Shown here: positions 50,864 through 60,111 of the stretch, piece by piece
Numbering within the stretch: position 1 is the first letter of the stretch
Layout: each line of letters begins with the position of its first letter
Notes under the pieces: model-generated
Databases searched by the model: none
What the model was told of the DNA's origin: nothing
Seen by the model: the letters and a program-made list of their open reading frames with translations, nothing else
Translations under genes and position numbers: made by a program
Origin: an uncultured Sphingomonas sp.
Lineage (GTDB): Bacteria > Pseudomonadota > Alphaproteobacteria > Sphingomonadales > Sphingomonadaceae
Assembly: GCF_913776855.1 (NCBI RefSeq)
Contig: NZ_CAJYQD010000033.1
Location: 56,243 to 120,242, forward strand
Direction: 5' to 3'
DNA: 64,000 nucleotides

Positions 50864-52305
50864 GGCACGATCGGCAGCTCGTCCGGGATCGACACCTGCG
50901 GCACCGGGCGAGCCGCCGCCCGTGCGATCCACGCATCGCCGCCCTCGCGCCTGCGGGTCGACCCGTCGCCGCGCGTCGCTACCCGACCGAACACCGGCCG
51001 TTCGACGTCGGACGGTGCGCCGCCGAACGTCGCCGCGATATTGCCATAGGTGGACGGATCGCGCCCATCGAGGCTCAGCCGGTCGTTGAGGTAGCAGGCG
51101 GTCGCCCACGCGGTTTCGGGATCGGGCGTCATCGCGATGATCCGCTTCGCCCAATACATGCGCAGGTTGTTGTGCATCCAGCCGAAACGCAGGAACTGCC
51201 GCTGGCAGGCATTCCAGCTTTCGTCCTTCGTCTCGCCGCGCAGCATCGCGGCCGGCGGTTCGAGGTCCGGGCGGGGATCGTTCGCATGATCGGCCAGCGT
51301 CGCCCGCGCCCAGGGGGCCACCCGGTCATATCGTTCGGGTGCGACAAGGCCGCGCGCCTGATAGTGAAACCATTCGCGCCATCCGAGCAGCTCGTCGGCG
51401 AACTTCGCCTTGTGCTGCGCCCCCGCCGGGGCCTGCGCGACCGCCCGCATTACCTCCCGCGGACCCAGCACGCCAAAATGGAGATAGGGCGACAGCCCGC
51501 TGGCACCGGTGCGCAGGGTCGCATCGTTGCGGGCGGCGGCATAGACGGGCAGTACCTCGCGCAGCAATCGCTGCAACCGTTCCTCTGCCGCCGCACGACC
51601 GGCCGGAAAGGCGGCGCTGGGCGGCAGGCTGTGATCGATGTCGAGGTCAGCGATCAATGCGTCGAGGTCACCGTCCGGCGTGTCCGGAACAAAGGGGAGC
51701 GGCCCGGCATAGGGCGCAACGTCCGCCGGTTCGTCCGACGCCTCCAGCCAGGGGGCCCGTTCGGGTTCATGGCGACGCAGGAAGCCCGACCGACCGCCGA
51801 TCCCCTCGCCCAGCACCAGCGGCGGCACCAGACAGGCGGCATTGACCGCGTACGCCGGGATGGCCATCCGCACGGCGACCCGTTCGACCTGCCAGCGCGC
51901 GACGAAGCTCGGTTGATCCTCCGCCACCAGCGCCGCCGCATCGGCGGCCAGGCGATATACCAGCCCCTTTCCCCGGTGCCCCGCCCGGTCGACATGTAGC
52001 GCACAGGCCAGCCCCCGCTCGCGGCACCCAGTGGAAAGGTCACGGCTGGCCCCCAGGATGAACCGATGCAACCGATCCGATGCATAAGGATAATCCTCGC
52101 GCAGGCCATGATAGACCAGCACCGGCAGGGACAGGGCGTTGCCCAGTCGGACGGCGGCATCGATCACCGGATTGTCGGTGGCGCGCAACGCCTGTTGCAG
52201 CCAGCACAACACATAGCGCCCGGCGGCGATCGACCGGGCGTTCATCGCCCGGACGCGCGGTGCCTCGCGCCATTCGAGCAGCGAAGGGGGCAACGGCGCG
52301 TTCAT
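50845..52305 (-). CDS. phrB: Class II DNA photolyase
   Basis: A 486-aa deoxyribodipyrimidine photolyase. Class II features include the N-terminal YVLCWLQQALRATDNPVIDAA, GASGLSPYLHFGVLGPREV, WREWFHYQARG, NACQRQFLRFGWMHNNLRMYWAKRII and NDRLSLDGRDPSTYGNIAATFGG (FAD and DNA binding). Repairs UV-induced pyrimidine dimers with blue light. ATG 52305 was chosen over an upstream ATG, which adds 32 arginine-rich residues lacking homology signs. Confidence 0.9.
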   Translation of the reverse strand: MNAPLPPSLLEWREAPRVRAMNARSIAAGRYVLCWLQQALRATDNPVIDAAVRLGNALSLPVLVYHGLREDYPYASDRLHRFILGASRDLSTGCRERGLACALHVDRAGHRGKGLVYRLAADAAALVAEDQPSFVARWQVERVAVRMAIPAYAVNAACLVPPLVLGEGIGGRSGFLRRHEPERAPWLEASDEPADVAPYAGPLPFVPDTPDGDLDALIADLDIDHSLPPSAAFPAGRAAAEERLQRLLREVLPVYAAARNDATLRTGASGLSPYLHFGVLGPREVMRAVAQAPAGAQHKAKFADELLGWREWFHYQARGLVAPERYDRVAPWARATLADHANDPRPDLEPPAAMLRGETKDESWNACQRQFLRFGWMHNNLRMYWAKRIIAMTPDPETAWATACYLNDRLSLDGRDPSTYGNIAATFGGAPSDVERPVFGRVATRGDGSTRRREGGDAWIARAAARPVPQVSIPDELPIVPYAARA

Positions 52306-52477
52306 CGCCCGACGCGTGGCTCGGCTGACGGGCTGACAGCGGCGTTCGAGACATTCGGCCCGGACGGTCGGGACATGGCGACATTCTCCTCTGGCTCGCA
52401 CAACGACCGAAACGGCATTCCGGCGCGACGCGACACTGTTTTGCAGCCGGCTTTCGCGTAAGAGGCGCGCCGATAGG

Positions 52478-52852
52478 ATGAGACAGCAGATGACCGACGC
52501 ACTGAAACCCTGGGATGCCAGCCTTGTCCGAACCTGGCTGGAACGCCGGACAGACGCCGCACGGCTGGATCAGGCGGCAGCGGATCGGCGCGGCTACACC
52601 GCGCAGGACGATTACGACAAGGCCGCGGCCGAGGAATGGGCCTGCCGCGCTCTGCAGACCGGAACCCATGCCGACGATCAGGCGGCGTTCGCCGCGCGGA
52701 TAAAGACGCTGCTGACGCAGGACGACTATCGTACGACCGGCGTCTATGACGATCGCCGGTTCGAACGAAATGTCCGTGCGACATTGCGCAATATCGCAAA
52801 GATGACGAAGGCGAACGACGGGTTCGGCAATGTGCTGCGCTATCAGGACTGA
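52478..52852 (+). CDS. Small hypothetical protein
   Basis: A 124-aa charged, helical, cytoplasmic protein (ALKPWDASLVRTWLERRTDAARL, YDKAAAEEWACRALQTGTHADDQ, FERNVRATLRNIAKMTKANDG). Function unknown. Two starts are possible (52478 or 52490). It is followed 35 bases later by an HNH protein on the same strand, so both may be cotranscribed. Confidence 0.65.
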   Translation: MRQQMTDALKPWDASLVRTWLERRTDAARLDQAAADRRGYTAQDDYDKAAAEEWACRALQTGTHADDQAAFAARIKTLLTQDDYRTTGVYDDRRFERNVRATLRNIAKMTKANDGFGNVLRYQD

Positions 52853-52887
52853 CCCCGGCCGATCAATCGAAACGAGTAGTTGACGAC

Positions 52888-53226
52888 ATGGCGCGTAAAC
52901 ACCCCAGGCACGGCCCCTATCCCGACGCGGAACCGGACGAAGTGACCGCGCCGCCGCCGGTCCTGTGCTGGCTGTGCGGTCGCCCCACCGGCAAGACGAT
53001 CGTCTGGCACCATCCGGTTCCCAAGAGCCGGGGCGGGCGCGATGTCGTGCCGATGCATCCGATCTGTCAGCAGACGCTGATGGCCAATTTCACCAATTCG
53101 GAATTGCAGCGGCACGGCACCGACGTCGACGCGCTGCTGGCGCATCCCGATGTACGGAAATTCGTCGACTGGGTCGCGAACAAGGACCCGGACTTCACCG
53201 CGACGACCGCCAAAAAGCGGCGCTAG
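52888..53226 (+). CDS. HNH-type nuclease-like protein
   Basis: A 112-aa protein. A CWLCGRPTG zinc knuckle is followed by WHHPVPKSRGGRDVVPMHPICQQTLMANFTN, the HHP...G..V.. layout of the HNH/beta-beta-alpha-metal fold. The usual terminal pair of cysteines is represented by one (PICQQ) plus the two in CWLCG. It may cut DNA or bind it; no restriction system or phage gene is near. Cytoplasmic. Confidence 0.8.
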   Translation: MARKHPRHGPYPDAEPDEVTAPPPVLCWLCGRPTGKTIVWHHPVPKSRGGRDVVPMHPICQQTLMANFTNSELQRHGTDVDALLAHPDVRKFVDWVANKDPDFTATTAKKRR

Positions 53227-53245
53227 GTCGTCGCCGGCGGACGGC

Positions 53246-53566
53246 TCAATTCCCTTCGGAATCGACCATGATGACCACCGGCCGCCCCCGCGACATCGGG
53301 TCCCAGCCAGCCGACAGGGCGGCCCGCACGCAGCGGACGATCGTCGCATCGTCCAGCTGCAACCGTCCGCGCGGCAGGCCCTTCAGCAACCGCTTCGGGG
53401 CGGGAAACTCCACCAGCGCCTCGCGCTTGGCGCCCTGCGCCAGCAATGCGATCGTCATCCCCTTCCAGCCCTCGTCATCCGACAGGTGTGGCTCGCTGCG
53501 GAGATGCCATTCGTAGCTTGTACCGTCCACATCGACCGTGCCGGCATTGGTTCTGGATTTCGACAT
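53246..53566 (-). CDS. Conserved small hypothetical protein
   Basis: A 106-aa cytoplasmic protein (starts MSKSRTNAGTVDVDGTSYEW). WHLRSEPHLSDDEGWKGMTIALLAQGAKREALVEFPAP and an alpha helix (LDDATIVRCVRAALSAGWDP) suggest a mixed alpha/beta fold. I do not recognise a function. Convergent with the HNH gene with a 19-base gap. Confidence 0.7.
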   Translation of the reverse strand: MSKSRTNAGTVDVDGTSYEWHLRSEPHLSDDEGWKGMTIALLAQGAKREALVEFPAPKRLLKGLPRGRLQLDDATIVRCVRAALSAGWDPMSRGRPVVIMVDSEGN

Positions 53567-53585
53567 GTGGGCCGCGTTAGCATGA

Positions 53586-53622
53586 CCGGGCGGGATCGGT
53601 CACCCGACCGACCCCGCCCCGG
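53586..53622 (-). terminator. Long GC hairpin at the TBDR 3' end
   Basis: Arms CCGGGCGGGATCGGTC and GACCGACCCCGCCCCGG around an ACCC loop pair with one bulge and one mismatch. On the minus strand it starts just past the TBDR stop, followed by TCATGCTAAC, which is not a strong T-tract, so it may act as an mRNA 3' end stabiliser or a Rho-assisted terminator. Confidence 0.6.
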
Positions 53623-53624
53623 CT

Positions 53625-56321
53625 TCAGAAGTTCAGCCGCACCCCCATCGCATAGCGCGGACCATAGGTTTCGAACGAAATCACGCGTTCCTTGTACACC
53701 GAATAAAGAAAGGTCTTTTCATTGAACAGGTTGAGCCCCTGCGCGAACAACGTAACCTTGTCGTTCAGCGCATAGTTGATGCTCGCATCCCAGATACCAT
53801 AGGCGTCGACGTTGACCGGCTGACCACGATTGCCCTGTTCCGTCTGTTGATACGCATTGCGGTAATTATACGCGATACGTGCCTGCAACGGCCCCTTTTC
53901 GTAAAACGCGACGGCATTGTACGTCGTCGCGTCCGGATCGACGAAGCTCAGGTTCGCCTGTACCCCCAACCCGTCCAGCGGCGCGGGTAGGCCGGTAAAG
54001 GTGTACTGCCCCGATAGCTCGATCCCGCGATAGCTGCGGCTGCCGATATTCTCGGGCCGGGTCCGCCGGAAATCGAGGCCGAGGATCTGCACCGTGGTCG
54101 TCGCGGACTCGGATATGTTGTTCAGATCCTTCGCGAACAGCGCCACGCTCAGGAAGCTGGACCGGTCCAGATACCAGGTCAGCGCCGCATCGTAATTCCA
54201 CCCGATCATCGGTTCGAGGCCGGGATTGCCGTCGGTGATCGCCCGTTCGCGCGGACGCGGATTGATGTTGCGGATCAGCAGGAGGTCGCTGAGCGTCGCC
54301 CGCGTCAGCGTCTTGGCGACCGCCGCCTGGAACACGACGTCCTGGAACACGTCGAGCTTGAAATTGGCACTAGGCAGCAGCTGGCTGTACGATCCCGTCT
54401 CGGTGATCGGCTGCGGGTTTGACAGGTTGACGGTTGGATCACCGCCGCCCGCCGGCGTGGTGAAGCCCAGTATCTCCTGCCCGAACCCGCGCGAAATGAC
54501 GTTGGTGCGGGTATAGCGCAGGCCGATATTCCCGCTCCACGGCCGCGATCCGAAATCGCCGCCGAACGACGCCTCGACATAGCCGCCGATGGTCCGCTCC
54601 TGCGCCGACCCGCTATTGCCCGGCACCGGGATGACGCCGAAGCCCCCGCCATTGGCTGTCAGTGCAGCGCGCGCCGCCGCCGGGTTCGCCAGCTGGTTGA
54701 TCGCCGCATCGGAGAGCAGATACTTGGCGAGGTCGGCGGCGGAATAGGTCGGATAGGCGCTGGCGAACATGCCGGTGCCGAGGAAGTCGGTCGCATCCGC
54801 CGTACCGGTGAACACGCTCGACGGGATCGACACGCCGGCCCCGCAATAGAGGCATTGCAACGCATCGGGCGTCTTGAACGAAAAGCGCGACTTCTTGCGG
54901 TCGGAGAAATTCACGCCCCCCGAAATTCGCCGGAGGATGCCGGTGTCGACATTCCACTTCAGGTTCGTATTGCCCTGATAGATTTCGTCCTCGACACTGA
55001 CGCCTTCATAGGTGAGGAACCCGGCCTTCGCATTTGACGTGTCAAGAATATTGCCGAGGCCGGTATAGACCGGCATCCCCGTCGGCCCGATGGCGAACTT
55101 CACGCCCGCCGGAGAATAGCTGGGCGTGGCGAGGTTGCTTTCGAACCATGCCTGGTTGCCGCCGGTATCGTCCTTCGCCTTCGACCACGAGAAATCGGCC
55201 GTGCCGCTCAGCCGGTCGGACGGGGTCCAGGCAAGGTTCGCGCCGGCCTGATAGGTGGTGGCAAGGCGCGGGCGGATCTGGTTGGTGAACATCGGCCCCG
55301 ACGCGATGCCGGTATAGCTGGTGACGGTGTTATTCTGGTCCACGGTCGCGGCGGTCACGTCGCCCGGACCGCCATAGACGAAAAACACCTTGTTATCGTC
55401 GTTCACGTCCAGCTTCGAATACAGCCCGTCGAGCGTGAACAAAAGCGCGTCGCTCGCCCGCCACTGCGCGGTGAGCAACCCTGACATCCGCTTGCGATTG
55501 GTGCTGTTGGTCCCCCATTCGACATAGGTCGGGATCGACACGCCGCGAAATTCCGGCGTGCCGTCCTTGTTTAGGTCGAGCGACTGGTTCGCCTCCCACC
55601 CGTCGGTGAAGATGCGCTTCCCCTCGATCTTGCGGTCGATATAGGAAAAGGCACCGAGGATGCCGAAATCGCCATCGCCGAACGTCTTGCTGAGCAGGCC
55701 CGAAAACTGCGGCGAGAATTGGCCGCGCAGCTTGTCGTAATTTGCCTGTCCGGACAGCGCGATCTTGCCCTCTTTGAAATCGAACGGGCGCGCGGTGTAC
55801 ATGTCGACCGTTGCGGCGATCCCGCCTTCGATCTGCGACGCGGTCGGCGTCTTCGACACATCGACCCGGTTGATCAGTTCGGCGGGCAGGATATCGAAGC
55901 TGAACTCGCGCCCCTGGTTCTCGGTCGCGAGGATGCGGCCGTTATACAGCGCGCTGCTGAATGCCGGCCCCAGCCCGCGGACGGTGATGAACTGCCCTTC
56001 GCCATTGTCGCGCGAAATGGTGATGCCGGGAATACGCTGGATCGCCTCGGCAATATTCTGGTCGGGCAGCTTGCCGATATCGTCGGCGACGATCGAATCG
56101 ACGATGTTGTCGGCATTGCGTTTGATGTCGACGGCGCGGCGCAGGCTTTCGCGCAGGCCCGTCACGATGATCTCGCCATCGTCCGTAGCGGTCGCCGCAT
56201 CCTGCACCGCGCCATCGGGGGCGGTCGGGGGCGGGGTCTGCGCCAGCGCAGGCGTGGTGGCGATCAATAACGTGGCCGAGCCGGCCAGGCTGAGCAAGCG
56301 GAACCGCTTCACGGGTGACAT
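53625..56321 (-). CDS. TonB-dependent receptor (Xanthomonas/Caulobacter type)
   Basis: An 898-aa outer-membrane receptor. Signal peptide (LSLAGSATLLIATTPALA-Q), then GEIIVTGLRESLRRAVDIKRNADNIVDSI, the plug motif DIGKLPDQNIAEAIQRIPGI, FITVRGLGPAFSSALYNGR, ELINRVDVSKTPTASQIEGGIAATVDM, and a barrel ending YGPRYAMGVRLNF. This is the TonB-Xanth-Caul group often used for oligosaccharides. A palindrome shared with the downstream sugar ABC locus lies 75 bases upstream, suggesting control by the LacI regulator at 58906-59982. Confidence 0.93.
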   Translation of the reverse strand: MSPVKRFRLLSLAGSATLLIATTPALAQTPPPTAPDGAVQDAATATDDGEIIVTGLRESLRRAVDIKRNADNIVDSIVADDIGKLPDQNIAEAIQRIPGITISRDNGEGQFITVRGLGPAFSSALYNGRILATENQGREFSFDILPAELINRVDVSKTPTASQIEGGIAATVDMYTARPFDFKEGKIALSGQANYDKLRGQFSPQFSGLLSKTFGDGDFGILGAFSYIDRKIEGKRIFTDGWEANQSLDLNKDGTPEFRGVSIPTYVEWGTNSTNRKRMSGLLTAQWRASDALLFTLDGLYSKLDVNDDNKVFFVYGGPGDVTAATVDQNNTVTSYTGIASGPMFTNQIRPRLATTYQAGANLAWTPSDRLSGTADFSWSKAKDDTGGNQAWFESNLATPSYSPAGVKFAIGPTGMPVYTGLGNILDTSNAKAGFLTYEGVSVEDEIYQGNTNLKWNVDTGILRRISGGVNFSDRKKSRFSFKTPDALQCLYCGAGVSIPSSVFTGTADATDFLGTGMFASAYPTYSAADLAKYLLSDAAINQLANPAAARAALTANGGGFGVIPVPGNSGSAQERTIGGYVEASFGGDFGSRPWSGNIGLRYTRTNVISRGFGQEILGFTTPAGGGDPTVNLSNPQPITETGSYSQLLPSANFKLDVFQDVVFQAAVAKTLTRATLSDLLLIRNINPRPRERAITDGNPGLEPMIGWNYDAALTWYLDRSSFLSVALFAKDLNNISESATTTVQILGLDFRRTRPENIGSRSYRGIELSGQYTFTGLPAPLDGLGVQANLSFVDPDATTYNAVAFYEKGPLQARIAYNYRNAYQQTEQGNRGQPVNVDAYGIWDASINYALNDKVTLFAQGLNLFNEKTFLYSVYKERVISFETYGPRYAMGVRLNF

Positions 56322-56395
56322 GCCGTATCCTCTCCCTATCGCTTCCGATCGGTCGTGGCCGTTCATGCGACCATCGCTTCCGGAAGTTGCCGCTA

Positions 56396-56411
56396 GGTTT
56401 AACGATCAACC
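56396..56411. promoter_or_regulatory. LacI-type operator upstream of TBDR
   Basis: GGTTTAACGATCAACC, inside a slightly longer AGGTT...AACCT palindrome. It matches 13 of 16 bases of the operator upstream of the ABC operon (TGTTTAACGATAAACA), sharing the core GTTTAACGAT. Lies 75 bases upstream of the TBDR start. Confidence 0.65.
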
Positions 56412-56540
56412 TCCGGCGCGGCAAGCCATGTTGTGCGCGAACGTACCGTCTAGATCGGAGATTCTGGCAACATTGTCGAACAGGCTTCACGGCCTGCGGC
56501 AACCGGCGCTTTCCCGGCACGGTTCAGACGAAAGGCGCCG

Positions 56541-56993
56541 TTACGACGAACGTCCGGCGCCTGTCGGAAGCACCTCGACGACTTTGAACTCTTCGCACCA
56601 AAGGTCCATCGTCTCGGAATAGTGGCCAAGCCCTTCGAAAAAGCGTCGATGCTCCTGTCGCCAGTAGGCGAGACTGAGATCCCCCTCCCCCTCCTTTCGA
56701 GCGAACTCTGCCGGAACCCGGTCGAACGACAGGATGCGTAGGCTGACAGTCTCGACGACCGCGCGCGGCCGGCCGCTTCCGTCGCACAGCACCGAACGCC
56801 GTCCGGGCCGGGTCTGCTGCCCATCCTCGACCGACCAGCAGGTCGCCGTCTTTTGTCCGGACAGGACCAGATCGAGCAGCGCATCGGCAAGCGCAGGGCT
56901 GTCCCCGAACGAAACGCGTTCGAGATCCTGCCAATCGGCGGGCGAGGTATCAGGCAGCATCGCCTGCACCCTTTCCACCGCTGCGCGCACCAT
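56541..56993 (-). CDS. ASCH-domain protein
   Basis: A 150-aa protein of the ASCH (PUA-like RNA-binding) family. Features are SFGDSPALADALLDLVLSGQKTATCWSVEDG, the SGQKT ligand-loop, VVETVSLRILSFDRVPAEFARKEGEGD, and FEGLGHYSETMDLWCEEFKVVEVL. Cytoplasmic; such proteins are thought to bind nucleotides or RNA. Not obviously linked to its neighbours. Confidence 0.82.
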   Translation of the reverse strand: MVRAAVERVQAMLPDTSPADWQDLERVSFGDSPALADALLDLVLSGQKTATCWSVEDGQQTRPGRRSVLCDGSGRPRAVVETVSLRILSFDRVPAEFARKEGEGDLSLAYWRQEHRRFFEGLGHYSETMDLWCEEFKVVEVLPTGAGRSS

Positions 56994-57112
56994 GGCAACA
57001 CCAATTGCGGCGTCCGGCCAGCAACCGCACGGAGTGCCGGGGCCAAATACAGGCGCCCGTCGATCATGCTTCGCCGCCTTCCCGTGGCGGCTTCGTCACG
57101 CTACGGTAACGC

Positions 57113-57451
57113 GTGTTGTTGATCGTAGGCACCGTCCGCTTGCCGGCGTCCAATATGGACGCAGCCCGCCCCGCCAGGCAGCGCATGGTCGACGCCAGCC
57201 GCCGTGAGGAAGGCTGCGTCGAATATGGGTACGCGCAGGACGTGTTCGACCCCGGCCTCATTCACGTCAAGGAATTGTGGACCGATCAGGCGGCGCTCGA
57301 CCGCCATTTCGCTTCGCTCCATATCGCCGAATGGCGGGCGGCGTGGCCGGCACTCGGGATCGGCGATCGCGACCTGCGACTCTATGACGTGGCGGAACCG
57401 CGCGGCACGTCACCGTCGCTTTCGCAATCCTGCGGGAATTCTGTACGCTGA
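57113..57451 (+). CDS. Antibiotic-biosynthesis-monooxygenase (ABM)-like protein
   Basis: A 112-aa protein with GTG start. The short dimeric alpha-beta barrel fold is suggested by LLIVGTVRLPA, REEGCVEYGYAQDVFDPGLIHVKELWTDQAALDRHFAS and HIAEWRAAW. ABM/YgiN family proteins act on quinones or as stress monooxygenases; substrate unknown. Divergent from the ASCH gene. Confidence 0.82.
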   Translation: MLLIVGTVRLPASNMDAARPARQRMVDASRREEGCVEYGYAQDVFDPGLIHVKELWTDQAALDRHFASLHIAEWRAAWPALGIGDRDLRLYDVAEPRGTSPSLSQSCGNSVR

Positions 57452-57494
57452 CCCCGGATCGGCCGGCAGTTGCAGTCGGCGCTTCGCTTCCGTC

Positions 57495-57680
57495 TCAGAT
57501 CAACTGCCATAGCGCATAGCCGGTCAGCAGCACCGTCGCTGCAATCGACATGCCCAGCAGGATATAGCCGATATAGTTCATGATCGGCGGGTTCGGTCGC
57601 TGTGCCCGCTGATTATGCGATGCCGCAGACAGCACGAAGCTCGCCAACAACCCATAGGTGAACACCGCCGTCTCGACCAT
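57495..57680 (-). CDS. Small two-TM membrane protein
   Basis: A 61-aa protein with two hydrophobic segments (AVFTYGLLASFVLSAAS; YIGYILLGMSIAATVLLTGYA) and a short polar loop between them. Function unknown. An AAGGA lies 12 bases before the ATG. Real by codon use and hydrophobic pattern, but so short that confidence is moderate. Confidence 0.55.
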   Translation of the reverse strand: MVETAVFTYGLLASFVLSAASHNQRAQRPNPPIMNYIGYILLGMSIAATVLLTGYALWQLI

Positions 57681-57832
57681 CGCGCGCCAAATCCTTTGCC
57701 GGTTTCCGCAGGCTGCCCCCCCCGGCGCCTGCCAGCGTCGCTAAATCATAGCTGGGCGGGACTATCAATTGGTTAAGCTGGAACCGATCGTCCCGTCGGG
57801 GCGTTTCATCGGGTTGTTTCAAATCCAGCAGC

Positions 57833-58909
57833 TCAATCGACTGCCTGTCCGTCACCGTCGAACACCAGCATCCGCGCTGTATCAGCATGGAGCGTGATCG
57901 CTCCCTCTACGGCGTGATGGCCGTCCAGCTTCGCCCGGAACGCGTCGCCCGACGGCAACTGGCCATAGAGATAGGTCGAATGGCCCAATGCCTCCACCGC
58001 CTCGACCGTCATCGGCAACGCGATGGCATCGCCACCGCCGTCCAGTCGGACATGTTCCGGCCGCAGCCCCAGCGTGGCCTCAGCCCCCACCGCCAGCCCC
58101 GCGCCCCGTGCGGACGCGATCCGAACGCCGCCCGCCATCTCGAACAGGGTCATACCATGATCGCGCCCGACGACCGTCGCCGCGAACAGATTGATGCGCG
58201 GGCTGCCGATGAAGCCGGCGGTGAAGATATTGGCGGGCCGGTCATAGACTTCCAGCGGGGTACCCACCTGCGCGATCCGGCCCTTGTCCAAGATGACCAG
58301 ACGATCGGCCAGCGTCATCGCCTCGACCTGATCGTGCGTCACATAGATCATCGTCGCGCCCAGCCGGCGGTGCAGCGCGGCCAGTTCGTGCCGCATCCGC
58401 ACGCGCAGGTCGGCGTCGAGGTTCGACAGCGGCTCGTCGAACAGGAACAGCTCCGGGTTGCGCACGATCGCCCGCCCGATGGCCACCCGCTGCCGCTGCC
58501 CGCCCGACAATTGATGCGGCATCCGGTCGAGCAGCGCATCCAGTTCCAGCACCTGTGCAGCATGGGCGACCTGTTCGGCGATCGTCACCTTCGCCACGCG
58601 CATGTTCTTCAGGCCGAAGCTCAGATTTTCCCGCACGGTCATGTGCGGATAGAGCGCGTAGGACTGAAACACCATTGCCACGCCCCGGTCGGACGCCGGC
58701 ACGCGGGTTACGTCACGTCCGCCGATACGGATCTGGCCGCTGCCGACCCTCTCCAGCCCGGCGATCATCCGCAGCACGGTCGACTTGCCGCAGCCCGACG
58801 ACCCGACCAGCACGACGAATTCCCCCGCCCGAACGTCCAGGTCGATGCCCCGGATGGTTTCGACCCCGTCATAGGACTTGGCCAGCCCCGCCAGCTGCAA
58901 TGCACTCAT
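57833..58909 (-). CDS. Sugar ABC transporter ATPase (MsmK/UgpC type)
   Basis: A 358-aa subunit. Walker A GSSGCGKST, FQSYALYPHMTV, signature LSGGQRQR, Walker B LFLFDEPLSNLD, VTHDQVEAMTLADR, and a TOBE domain with LGLRPEHVRLDG. Downstream of, and overlapping by 4 nt, the LacI gene, so regulator and ATPase are one transcript. Serves the permeases at 62.7-64 kb. Confidence 0.9.
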   Translation of the reverse strand: MSALQLAGLAKSYDGVETIRGIDLDVRAGEFVVLVGSSGCGKSTVLRMIAGLERVGSGQIRIGGRDVTRVPASDRGVAMVFQSYALYPHMTVRENLSFGLKNMRVAKVTIAEQVAHAAQVLELDALLDRMPHQLSGGQRQRVAIGRAIVRNPELFLFDEPLSNLDADLRVRMRHELAALHRRLGATMIYVTHDQVEAMTLADRLVILDKGRIAQVGTPLEVYDRPANIFTAGFIGSPRINLFAATVVGRDHGMTLFEMAGGVRIASARGAGLAVGAEATLGLRPEHVRLDGGGDAIALPMTVEAVEALGHSTYLYGQLPSGDAFRAKLDGHHAVEGAITLHADTARMLVFDGDGQAVD

Positions 58910-59982
58910 TCGGTTTCCAGCTCCCATGCAGCGGCGCTGCTGTCGCCCGCCACGAATTCGGCGGCGATGCGGATCGGCGATCCCGCCTTGCCCGGCGACC
59001 GCAACAATGCCTCGGCCGCGCGGCGGCCCTTCTCCACGGCGTTCTGCCGCACCGTCGTCAGCCGCAGCCCCTCGCGCGGGCGGCCAGGCGGGTCGATCCC
59101 GTCATAGCCGGTCACCGACATCCGGCGCGGCACCGACAGCCCCAGCGCTTGGCACCGCGCCACCACGCCATGCGCCAGCCGGTCGGAAAAGCAGACCATC
59201 GCGGTCAGGTCATGCTGGCGCCTGAGCAGCCGGTCGACCGCCCGCGCGCCGCCCTCCTCGTCATTCGGCGTCTCGCAGACGAGGATACCCTGTGCCGGCA
59301 CTCCCGCCGCATCGAACGCATCGCGGCACCCCAGCACGCGTTCATGCACGACGTGGTTTTCGTCCGACACATCGCGGTCGAGCGCGAACAGCTCGCCATG
59401 ATCCTGCGACCATGGGAAGGTGACGATGGCGATGTTGCGATGGCCGAGGTCGAGCAGGTGCGCAACGACGTTGCGCATCATCTCCCGATCATTGGTCAGC
59501 ACGCTGGGCAATTCGGGCGCGTCGAAATCGACGACCACGGTCGGCAGCCCCCGCGCCAGCGCCTTGCGGATCGTAGGATGGCTTTTGTACGGCGCGTTCA
59601 GGATATAGCCGTCGACGATCGCGGTCAGGTTGTCCAATCGTTCCGGATGCTTGTCCTTCAGCGGGATCAGGACGATGTTCGCCCCCTCCTCCTCGCATAC
59701 CGACGATATGCCGCGCAGGAACGCGATGTCGTGCGCGTCGGTGAAGGCATAGCTGAGCTGGTCGTTGAAGATCACGCCGATCGCGCCGCACCGACCGGTG
59801 CGCAGCGATCGCGCGGCGGGATTCGGTCCTTCATAATGCACCGTCGCGGCGTGGGCGAGAATGCGGTCGCGCAGATCCTTCGACACCTTAGCCGGGTTGT
59901 TATACGCATTGGACACCGATGTGTGTGTCACGCCCAGATCGGCCGCGATCGTTTTCAGCGTAGCGCGCTTCGCGCGGGCCAT
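58906..59982 (-). CDS. LacI-family transcriptional repressor
   Basis: A 358-aa regulator. N-terminal helix-turn-helix (residues 9-28, TLKTIAADLGVTHTSVSNAY, then NNPAKVS), hinge and a periplasmic-binding-like effector domain (GAIGVIFNDQLSYAF, DGYILNAPYKS, VVVDFDAP, LDLGHRNIAIVTFP, SVTGYDGIDPPG). Probably binds a sugar and the palindromes at 60057-60072 and 56396-56411. GGAGAGG site before ATG 59982. Confidence 0.92.
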   Translation of the reverse strand: MARAKRATLKTIAADLGVTHTSVSNAYNNPAKVSKDLRDRILAHAATVHYEGPNPAARSLRTGRCGAIGVIFNDQLSYAFTDAHDIAFLRGISSVCEEEGANIVLIPLKDKHPERLDNLTAIVDGYILNAPYKSHPTIRKALARGLPTVVVDFDAPELPSVLTNDREMMRNVVAHLLDLGHRNIAIVTFPWSQDHGELFALDRDVSDENHVVHERVLGCRDAFDAAGVPAQGILVCETPNDEEGGARAVDRLLRRQHDLTAMVCFSDRLAHGVVARCQALGLSVPRRMSVTGYDGIDPPGRPREGLRLTTVRQNAVEKGRRAAEALLRSPGKAGSPIRIAAEFVAGDSSAAAWELETE

Positions 59983-60036
59983 GGCATCCTCTCCGGGTGG
60001 TTGGTCCACCGTCTACCCCCTGCCTAACCCGCCGCC

Positions 60037-60072
60037 TTGACAGCCGCAACACCGAATGTTTAACGATAAACA
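60037..60072 (+). promoter_or_regulatory. ABC operon promoter with LacI operator
   Basis: TTGACA (60037-60042) as -35, and the perfect palindrome TGTTTA-ACGA-TAAACA (60057-60072) placed over the expected -10 region 17 bases on. Binding would block the rightward promoter; the lacI start (59982) is 75 bases in the other direction, allowing autoregulation. Confidence 0.65.
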
Positions 60073-60111
60073 CGCCACCCGGCAAACGGGGACAATGGAG
60101 AGGACCGACCG

